This document shows, piece after piece, positions 50,093-55,502 of a stretch of DNA of 55,502 bases; the stretch's first letter is position 1; every line of letters begins with the position of its first letter. Below the pieces are notes generated by a model, which was not told where the DNA came from, made no database searches, and worked only from the letters and a program-made list of their open reading frames with translations. The stretch comes from Plebeiibacterium sediminum. Its GTDB lineage: Bacteria > Bacteroidota > Bacteroidia > Bacteroidales > Marinilabiliaceae. The DNA lies in NCBI RefSeq assembly GCF_026013605.1, contig NZ_JAPDPJ010000044.1, positions 1-55,502 of the forward strand, in the 5' to 3' direction. The translations under genes and the position numbers were made by a program.

Positions 50093-51310
50093 ATGGAAAA
50101 TTTTACAAATGTTACAATTCGCGATACGCACGAATTAAAAAAGGTAAATATTACATCTGATTCCAAACCTGATATTAATGATTTAACCATTGCAAAATGG
50201 CAGACATTAATTGATACACTAGCTAAAATTGTAGACGTTCCTTCGGGACTGATTATGCGGTTGAATAAAGATTCTATTGAAGTATTTCTAAAAAGTAACA
50301 CCGATAACAATCCCTATGTTTTACACGAAAAAACACCTCTAAAATATGGTTTGTATTGCGAAACTGTAATTGGTACTCAAAAACAACTTATTGTTTCTGA
50401 TGCATTAAAAAGTTCAATATGGCGTATAAACAATCCGGATATTGATCTTAATATGATTTCGTATTTGGGTGTACCCATCAATTGGCCTGATGGAGAATGC
50501 TTCGGTACTGTTTGTGTTTTAGATCACAAAGAAAACAACTTCAGCAATGACTTTATTGATTTAATACACCAAATCAAACAACATATTGAGGTTGATTTAC
50601 AACTTATTCTGCACAATAAAGAACTTGAAGAAATTAACGAAGTAAAAACAAAATTTCTATCTCTTATTTCGCATGATATCAGAGGTAACCTAGGTACCAT
50701 CCATCAGTTTTTACAATTAATTACTTCTAATTTTGATCAATTCAATTCATCTGAATTAAAAAAAACATTGATATCACTAAGTCAAATTAGTTCCTCATCA
50801 TTTACTACTCTTGATAATTTGCTTAAATGGTCAAAAATTGATCTGGTAAAATTAAAAGCGCATATAGAGCCTGTAAATATCAATGAAATCATAAAAGAAC
50901 TTTTATCGTTCTTTAATCTTGCCCTTAAATTAAAATCCGTTCATATAAATACATCCTTCGATTCTGATGAAATGATGATCAATACAGATAAAAATATGCT
51001 TACTGCTATTTTGAGAAATCTAATCTCCAATTCAATAAAATACAACAAAGTAGAAGGTAAAATCAATATTAAAGTTACCCGGCAAAACAACAAACATATT
51101 ATCTCCATAAAAGATACCGGAATTGGTATACCTGAACCTGATTTACAAAATTTATTTAAATACAGTATTAAACAATCGTTAAATTCTAAAGAGCACATCA
51201 GTACACAAATAGGCTTAATTTTAACCAAAGAATTTATTGATAAAATTGGTGCTACTATAAATGTTGACAGTACAATCAATGTAGGAACAACGGTTAAAAT
51301 AACAATCTAA
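50093..51310 (+). CDS. GAF-domain sensor histidine kinase, soluble
   Basis: I start at ATG 50093, 7 bases after GAGGGG, giving 405 residues; a TTG further upstream is possible. A GAF domain spans about 35-165 (LTIAKWQTLIDTLAKIVDVPSGLIMRLNKD, MISYLGVPINWPDGECFGTVCVLD). HisKA follows with FLSLISHDIRGNLGTIHQFL (H194). The HATPase domain has NLISNSIKYN, DTGIGIPEPDLQNLF and STQIGLILTKEFIDKIG. The last motif replaces the usual G-x-GLGL glycines, so the G2 box is degenerate. There are no membrane segments, so it should sense a cytosolic signal. No response regulator lies beside it. It directly follows the lysine cluster, 136 bases away. Confidence 0.88.
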   Translation: MENFTNVTIRDTHELKKVNITSDSKPDINDLTIAKWQTLIDTLAKIVDVPSGLIMRLNKDSIEVFLKSNTDNNPYVLHEKTPLKYGLYCETVIGTQKQLIVSDALKSSIWRINNPDIDLNMISYLGVPINWPDGECFGTVCVLDHKENNFSNDFIDLIHQIKQHIEVDLQLILHNKELEEINEVKTKFLSLISHDIRGNLGTIHQFLQLITSNFDQFNSSELKKTLISLSQISSSSFTTLDNLLKWSKIDLVKLKAHIEPVNINEIIKELLSFFNLALKLKSVHINTSFDSDEMMINTDKNMLTAILRNLISNSIKYNKVEGKINIKVTRQNNKHIISIKDTGIGIPEPDLQNLFKYSIKQSLNSKEHISTQIGLILTKEFIDKIGATINVDSTINVGTTVKITI

Positions 51311-51583
51311 AACTCAAATCTAAAATATCAACCACATCTTATAAAATCCATATTCTGTTTTCATCTAAATCATATTTTATCTTCCAATTAAGATAATTCT
51401 ACAACAAAATATCAATAATTTTGAATTATTAAATATTATATTCGAAGTGGTTATTGGCAATACACAAACAATAAACGGATAAAGGTTTTATAACGCATAG
51501 GCTTTCAATAAATATTATGCGCGCAACGCAACCACATATAAATCAAATCATCATCAATAAAAACATATAAAGAAATAATAAAC
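51311..51583. other. AT-rich gap without recognised feature
   Basis: This 273-base gap precedes the lipoprotein gene and must hold its promoter. I see no gene, strong hairpin or TAnnTTTG box with a spaced -33 here. Confidence 0.5.
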
Positions 51584-52033
51584 ATGAAAAACATCCATTT
51601 ACTATTAATCCTGACAGTAAGTATTCTTTTGGGTTGCAAAGATGATGATTGCGGAGAGTGCTTTACTCCTCCTAAAAACTTTATTTTTGAAATTGTGGAC
51701 AAAACCAGTGGTGAAAATTTATTTACCAACAATACTTTTGATCCTGAAAACCTAACCATCACCAATGCGCTTAAAAACAATGAACCTATAGATTATATGT
51801 TTATTTCTGAAGATAATATCAACCTCATTCAGATAGGCTCCATTGGTTGGGAAACAGAAATTGTGAATTTGAATATTAGTATTTCTGACCAGCAAATATT
51901 TAGTTTTTATGTAGATGCTGAAAGAAAAATGGGAGAATGTTGCAGCTATACAAAATACAACGAAATTTCAGTTGAAAATTCAGCGTTTGAATATGATACA
52001 CAAACTGCGATTTATAAAATATTTGTTGAATAA
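51584..52033 (+). CDS. Small secreted lipoprotein, unknown function
   Basis: The 149-residue protein has a lipoprotein signal (MKNIHLLLILTVSILLGCKDDD, Cys at 18). Asp residues after the Cys are common in surface-exported Bacteroidota lipoproteins when mixed with Lys/Glu. A beta-rich domain follows with FIFEIVDKTSGENLFTNNTFDPENLTITNALKN. Four further cysteines (DCGEC and ECCS) could form disulfides. I do not recognise a named family. It is read in the same direction as the kinase and the next gene, with gaps of 273 and 77 bases. Confidence 0.7.
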   Translation: MKNIHLLLILTVSILLGCKDDDCGECFTPPKNFIFEIVDKTSGENLFTNNTFDPENLTITNALKNNEPIDYMFISEDNINLIQIGSIGWETEIVNLNISISDQQIFSFYVDAERKMGECCSYTKYNEISVENSAFEYDTQTAIYKIFVE

Positions 52034-52110
52034 AGGCATTTATAAGGTGGGTAACAACTTAATTGCAATCTATTAAATATCAACACTTAAACTAAACAAA
52101 ACCTATTATT

Positions 52111-52698
52111 ATGAATAACCAACTTACCATACAAAATATTTTTAACGAGTTAACAAAACAATATAACATCATCGAGTATCAGAACCTTGATTTAAGATAT
52201 TTTGATCTGGTAAATATGAAGGAAAATCCAAGAATTGTAAATACGTGGCAGGTTAATAAAGGCCTAAACAACTTTATATTATGCCACGTACAATATTCTT
52301 ATAGCTATCAGGTTGTTGATCGTATTGGCGGACACCAGGAAACTGATGATTCAGATTATTTATTCGGATTCATAGCCACTGATATTGATTTTGGTCACTC
52401 CTACTTTCGACCGGAAACCTTAATGGATAAACTGATTGAATTTTTCTCTCCTACGGAAATTGATTTTAAAGAGTATAAAAGTTTTAGCAAAAAGTTCTAC
52501 GTATTAACTAAAGATGAAAAGAAATTACGATCCTGGATCTCTAAAGATTTAGTGAACCTGTTTGAAAAAACTCCAAAAATTGAAATTGAATTTAAAGATA
52601 AATATTGCCTGTTTAAACTCCCTAAATCAGTTGATATTGAGGAAACAAAATTGCTTTGTGATTTTGGGCTAAAATTAAATAAAATATTAAATCAATAG
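52111..52698 (+). CDS. Conserved hypothetical cytosolic protein, 195 residues
   Basis: There is no signal peptide or membrane helix. The protein mixes alpha and beta parts: FNELTKQYNIIEYQNLDLRYFDLVNMKENPR at the start, TDIDFGHSYFRPETLMDKLIEFFSPTEIDFKEYKSFSKKFYVLTKDEKKLRSWISKDL in the middle and FKLPKSVDIEETKLLCDFGLKLNKIL at the end. The FKxFxKKFYVLTxDEKxLR run loosely recalls DUF3137-type domains, where a similar F/Y-DE-R pattern occurs. I would not assign it. It lies just before the accessory edge of the window and is read towards the convergent toxin-antitoxin module. Confidence 0.65.
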   Translation: MNNQLTIQNIFNELTKQYNIIEYQNLDLRYFDLVNMKENPRIVNTWQVNKGLNNFILCHVQYSYSYQVVDRIGGHQETDDSDYLFGFIATDIDFGHSYFRPETLMDKLIEFFSPTEIDFKEYKSFSKKFYVLTKDEKKLRSWISKDLVNLFEKTPKIEIEFKDKYCLFKLPKSVDIEETKLLCDFGLKLNKILNQ

Positions 52699-52772
52699 TT
52701 ATGAGACACTACCTTAACAAGCAACAACATATTTCTCTATAAATAAGATTTTGTATTTCCTATCGTAGCTAT

Positions 52773-53078
52773 TTATCCTATTGATATATTTAAGTGCTTA
52801 CCTAAACCAATTTCAATCAACTTAAAATATGTGGATATTTGAATATCACTTTGTCCTCTTTCAATTCTGGATATGTAGCTTTTCTTAGTTCCTGTACGTT
52901 CTGCTAATTCTTCTTGTGTAACATTGGCTTCTTTTCTTGCTTCTTTTAGCATTACTCCTAATCTAAAAGCTAAGGAATCCGCATCATATTTATCTCTTTT
53001 GGGAGTTCCTTTTTCTCCATACTTATTTTTTAGTAAGTCTTCAAAGTCTGTAACGTTTTTCATCTTATTGTCCTCCAA
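52773..53078 (-). CDS. HigA-type antitoxin (XRE helix-turn-helix)
   Basis: The 101-residue protein has a C-terminal XRE-family helix-turn-helix: LGVMLKEARKEANVTQEELAERTGTKKSYISRIERGQSDIQISTYFKLIEIGLGKHL (about 38-96). The N-terminal 35 residues (DFEDLLKNKYGEKGTPKRDKYD) are typical of antitoxins that follow Gp49-like HigB toxins. It overlaps the toxin gene by 14 bases and comes second, the inverted toxin-first order of HigBA. It should neutralise the toxin and repress the promoter. A paralogue lies at 54149. Confidence 0.9.
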   Translation of the reverse strand: MEDNKMKNVTDFEDLLKNKYGEKGTPKRDKYDADSLAFRLGVMLKEARKEANVTQEELAERTGTKKSYISRIERGQSDIQISTYFKLIEIGLGKHLNISIG

Positions 53079-53409
53079 GTTTTTCTGTTAAGTACTCTTT
53101 TTTCAATCTTTCTGCTAGTTTTATTTCCTTTCTCGGTGTCTTTTGAGTTTTCTTTACAAAACAATTTGTTAATACAACAAGTTCTCCTTCATCTTGAAAG
53201 CATAATATCCGAATACTCTTAAATGTAGTTATTACTCTGACTTCCCATATTCCATCCGTATTCTCTAATAACTTAAAAAATTTCTTCGGAACTAGTCTTT
53301 CAAACCTTACTAAATCAAGTACATATTCAATTTTTACTTGAACTTTTAAATCTTGACTTGTATAAAAGTCTACAAAGTTGTTCCTGTATGCTATTATCTT
53401 TCGAATCAT
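53065..53409 (-). CDS. HigB-type toxin (RelE/ParE superfamily, Gp49-like)
   Basis: The 114-residue protein fits the Gp49/HigB group: QVKIEYVLDLVRFERLVPKKFFKLLENTDGIWEVRVITTFKSIRILCFQDEGELVVLTNCFVKKTQKTPRKEIKLAERLKKEYL. The segments WEVRV, IRILCF and LTNCFVKKTQKTP are the diagnostic core strands and the basic helix. Such toxins cut mRNA on the ribosome. The promoter places the transcript start next to the ATG, so translation is probably leaderless. This is the intact member of two related modules in the region. Confidence 0.9.
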   Translation of the reverse strand: MIRKIIAYRNNFVDFYTSQDLKVQVKIEYVLDLVRFERLVPKKFFKLLENTDGIWEVRVITTFKSIRILCFQDEGELVVLTNCFVKKTQKTPRKEIKLAERLKKEYLTEKLGGQ

Positions 53410-53412
53410 CTA

Positions 53413-53443
53413 CAAAGTTAACTATTCGGTTTACTTTTTCAAA
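53413..53443 (-). promoter_or_regulatory. Promoter of the intact HigBA module
   Basis: On the minus strand TTTG (53440-53443), a 19-base spacer and TAACTTTG (53413-53420) match the full consensus. Only 3 bases separate the -7 box from the ATG, so the mRNA should be leaderless. Confidence 0.7.
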
Positions 53444-53570
53444 GTCAATTATATTTTTTGTACCGTTTGGGAATTTGAGTCATGCATAAATGTTTCACTA
53501 TTGACCTCGACTAGTGAATATAAAAACAAGTTTTTTATAATGAAGCAGGTGCAGTCTTGATTTTCTTTGC

Positions 53571-53603
53571 TTACTTTCTTTTATCAAGAAAAGGATAGAA
53601 AGT
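53571..53603. repeat. Imperfect intergenic inverted repeat
   Basis: CTTTCTTTT (53574-53582), ATCAAG and AAAAGGATAGAAAG form an imperfect hairpin. I recall similar TTTCTT-TATCAAGAAAAG palindromes as common dispersed intergenic repeats in Bacteroidota genomes. The rest of 53444-53678 has no gene. Confidence 0.4.
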
Positions 53604-53678
53604 CTGGGTTTTAGGGATGACATCCTTAACTGATTGATATTATAAAAGAAGTTTCAATCCTTGATTCACATTACTAGT

Positions 53679-54053
53679 TTATTCTATTATCGGGATCATA
53701 AGAAAAGTAACTGTATCTTTTTTTATTTCATTAAGATATCCTGTTTCTGAATCCAACAAATAATTTTCTTTAAGTTCTAAAGTTTTGTATCCTTCTTTCT
53801 CGAAAATAGCAGTAAAACTGTCATCGCATTTATTTATTATCCCTCCACAAGTATAAAAGTCTATAGCATAAAAATAACCTTTCTTATCAGTTCTCGCTTC
53901 TATTGTTTCATAATTAGAAGCCATGGTTACCTGAACATTTTCAATCCTCTCTCCTGTATTTTTATCAATAACTACCCCTTCTAATCCAGTTACTCCATTT
54001 ATTGGGAAACTATCACATGTATATTGCCCAACGTTTACAGGATGAAAGAGTTG
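53679..54053 (-). pseudogene. 3' remnant of a carboxypeptidase-regulatory-like domain protein
   Basis: The open frame runs from a stop near 54054 to 53679 and reads CDSFPINGVTGLEGVVIDKNTGERIENVQVTM..., then DKKGYFYAIDFYTCGG and EKEGYKTLELKENY. This is a CarboxypepD_reg-like beta-sandwich whose natural N-terminus, probably a lipoprotein signal ending at the Cys in TCDSF, is missing. Internal initiation at the ATG at 53924 would give only 81 residues that start inside the domain. The junction lies in the sequence GCCCAACGTTTACAGG near 54026. The gene therefore looks cut off by a recombination event at its 5' side. Confidence 0.55.
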
Positions 54054-54148
54054 TCAATTGACGTATTACCTAACTTGATGCGAGATGTAAATCTCCAAAA
54101 TATAACGTACTGGCAATTTTTTATTAGCGCATGGTGCTAATAGTAATT

Positions 54149-54469
54149 TTATAGGTCAACAGATAACTTTAGGTGTCCTCCCAAACCTTCTCGAATAATT
54201 CTCATTAATGTTGAAAGCCTAATGTCACTTGCATTATTTTCTATTCTTGATATATAATTTTTTGTTGTTCCTACCTTTTTTGCCAATTGCTCTTGGGTTA
54301 AATTCTGTTTTTTTCTTGCTTCCTGAATGAGCACGCCTATTTTGAATGCTTCAAACTCTTCTTCATATTTCTCTCTAGATTCTGTACCTATTTTTCCATA
54401 CTTCTTATCAAGATGGTCATCCCAAGAAGTCAATCTGCTATCATTTTTCTTTTCCATCGAAGTATTCAT
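54149..54469 (-). CDS. HigA-type antitoxin (XRE), orphaned by toxin decay
   Basis: The 106-residue protein is clearly related to the antitoxin at 52773. It has SWDDHLDKKYGKIGTESREKYEEEFEAFKIGVLIQEARKKQNLTQEQLAKKVGTTKNYISRIENNASDIRLSTLMRIIREGLGGHLKLSV. The helix-turn-helix is intact. The toxin gene just upstream is disrupted, so this antitoxin has no functional partner here. It might still repress its promoter or cross-act on the module at 52773, as their promoters share the TAACTTTG box. The start overlaps the old toxin frame by 29 bases. Confidence 0.88.
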   Translation of the reverse strand: MNTSMEKKNDSRLTSWDDHLDKKYGKIGTESREKYEEEFEAFKIGVLIQEARKKQNLTQEQLAKKVGTTKNYISRIENNASDIRLSTLMRIIREGLGGHLKLSVDL

Positions 54470-54806
54470 TTTTTAATCGTTCTGCTGTTTCAATTTCCTT
54501 TTTCGGTGTTTTTTGAGTTTTTTTCTGAAATCCACTGAATAATATCACTAAAATCCCTTCATCAAAACAACAAAACACTCTATAAATATCACTACCTACT
54601 TTCACCCTTATTTCCCATAGTCCGTCAGTACCAGTAATGTGGTCAAAATATGTTTTCGGTACTATTTTTAAGCTTTGAACAAGTCCAATTGTCTAATCTA
54701 TTTTGTCTTGAACCTTCTTTGTTTGAACCTTATAAAAATCCCAAAAATAATTTTCAAATACCTGTATTGTCCGTTTAAAGTTTTCCAATTGGTTAAATTT
54801 TACTCT
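54441..54806 (-). pseudogene. Disrupted HigB-type toxin gene
   Basis: The frame reads VKFNQLENFKRTIQVFENYFWDFYKVQTKKVQDKID, then a TAG at 54693-54695. It continues as TIGLVQSLKIVPKTYFDHITGTDGLWEIRVKVGSDIYRVFCCFDEGILVILFSGFQKKTQKTPKKEIETAERLKNEYF. It aligns along its length with the intact toxin at 53065. A start codon is also missing: the expected ATG before RVKFN is replaced by TAT (54807-54809), as if one G had been lost. Two independent lesions support loss of function. The final stop is TGA at 54441-54443. Confidence 0.8.
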
Positions 54807-54809
54807 ATA

Positions 54810-54840
54810 CAAAGTTATCTAATTAGACAACTACTTCCAA
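54810..54840 (-). promoter_or_regulatory. Promoter of the second HigBA module
   Basis: On the minus strand TTG (54838-54840), a 20-base spacer and TAACTTTG (54810-54817) match the consensus. The -7 box is identical to that of the other module at 53413. Confidence 0.6.
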
Positions 54841-54919
54841 TTTTATAACATTTTATATGCATCTGATATTCATGTATTATTAGCAAAGGTGAAAAAATGA
54901 AGCGTGTGGAGATTTAGCA

Positions 54920-55103
54920 ACCTAACCTTTCAAAACTCTACTGAGCCAAAACGCATATTTGTTTTACATTTTCATTTTAAAGCAAAATCTGCGATTTGGC
55001 GGTTTTCGATTACCAAACTAAACCTCTAAATATCACGAACCCCATATGCTTTATTCTAGCGGGTTGAACTAAACCCTCAAAGCGGGAGCTTAGGCTATAA
55101 CTA
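54920..55103. other. Palindrome-rich gap with attC-like half sites
   Basis: GGGTTGAACTAAACCCTC near 55060-55077, then AAGCGGGAGCTTAGGC and TATAACTAAC, share GTTGAACTAAAC and the CCCTC...TTAGG pairing with the repeat copies at 1468 and 55440. An AAAACGC...GCGGTTTT pair lies at 54950-55016. These look like folded recombination sites or eroded mobile-element ends. A 40-codon frame at 55162-55284 (MSRASYLKQACKAVHEFKII...) is open but not convincing. I see no other gene in 54841-55300. Confidence 0.35.
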
Positions 55104-55309
55104 ACAAAATTCGTAAGATAATTACATCTTCTATCATTAGTAATTTTTAAATACAATTGTAATGAGTAGAGCATCTTACCTAAAACAAGCTTGTAAAGCA
55201 GTTCATGAATTTAAAATTATCAGCGAGCAATTTTTTTGCGTAAATACACCATTACTTGAAAAATCAGACTCCTGCACCCCGTAATTACCTGATGCAAATT
55301 TCTAAGATG

Positions 55310-55502
55310 GTTTATTATTAACTGAAATATCACAAAAATGACAACGATAAAACCATATAAAAAGCTTTAAAAATGCCATTTAAAACACTATAAGTAAAAA
55401 TCACATGATTAACACTTTACAGATTAGTTGCTGGAATATTGTTTAGTTCAACAAACCCTCCAATCTGTAGGGTATGCAAGCAACCCTACATTAGAGGCTA
55501 AG
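55310..55502 (-). repeat. 210-bp interspersed repeat, copy 3, inverted
   Basis: Read on the minus strand from 55455, this copies the first 147 bases of copy 1 with few changes. Upstream of that, to 55502, it matches the left extension of copy 2 (CATACCCTACAGATTGG, AGGGTTTGTTGAAC). It also contains TGTAGGGT (55466-55473) and ACCCTACA (55483-55490), an 8-bp perfect stem. Similarity fades left of 55310. With copy 1 it brackets the whole window in inverted orientation. Confidence 0.85.

Noticed and set aside
55162-55284. 40-codon frame near the right repeat
   Set aside because: It is short, has no clear promoter or ribosome binding site and no recognisable motif.

Overview
The window looks like a chromosomal stretch from a Bacteroidota bacterium, most likely an anaerobic or facultative member of Bacteroidales/Marinilabiliales. 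The reasons are the low G+C content, the many TAnnTTTG promoter -7 boxes, the near absence of Shine-Dalgarno sequences, the lineage-typical families (DUF3276, DUF5606, HYC_CC_PP, CarboxypepD_reg-type TonB receptors) and the gene order nusB-DUF1573-yajC-ybbR-coaE. No rRNA, tRNA or CRISPR array was seen. Genus and species cannot be read from this sequence.

Layout. (1) 1-3030 is an accessory edge: a 210-bp repeat, a DUF1016 nuclease gene, a second copy of the repeat, a decayed second DUF1016 gene and a possible group II intron scrap. (2) 3288-7122 holds an ECF sigma factor with its own promoter, a small membrane protein, a Cys-rich mini-protein, yebC and an LplT-like transporter. (3) 7134-14442 is a TPR histidine kinase and response regulator facing a TonB receptor plus beta-propeller phytase pair. 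(4) 14520-20909 is housekeeping (nusB, yajC, ybbR, coaE, a TerB-DnaJ protein, DUF3276). (5) 21093-27084 is a metal block: a FeoA-FeoB fusion, FeoB partner, HYC_CC_PP protein, TonB receptor and HMA protein. (6) 27145-32262 carries an MFS transporter, a flavodoxin-ferredoxin fusion, a PiT permease and a NarXL-like two-component pair. (7) 32426-35387 is an ArsR-controlled arsF/arsG/permease cluster with two operators placed on two promoters. (8) 35622-36961 is a FadL-type porin. (9) 37042-49956 is the lysine degradation cluster. (10) 50093-52698 is an orphan kinase, a lipoprotein and an unknown protein. (11) 52773-55502 is a second accessory edge with two HigBA-type modules (one with a dead toxin), a gene remnant and an inverted copy of the 210-bp repeat.

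The main biological unit is the lysine cluster. KamA makes beta-lysine; KamDE makes 3,5-diaminohexanoate, with KamBC as the presumed reactivase; Kdd makes 3-keto-5-aminohexanoate; Kce with acetyl-CoA gives acetoacetate and 3-aminobutyryl-CoA. The usual ammonia lyase (kal) and the butyryl-CoA branch are absent from the window. A class III aminotransferase opens the cluster instead, which suggests transamination of 3-aminobutyryl-CoA to acetoacetyl-CoA. CoA transfer to acetoacetate and thiolysis would then turn all carbon into acetyl-CoA. Two TGTTA-N6-TAACA palindromes lie upstream of the cluster.

The most unexplained signal is a short leader element (core GAGTTCCATRTGGYAA) directly upstream of three unrelated envelope genes. 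Two of the three copies also carry a tiny reading frame with a strong Shine-Dalgarno sequence whose stop overlaps the next start codon.
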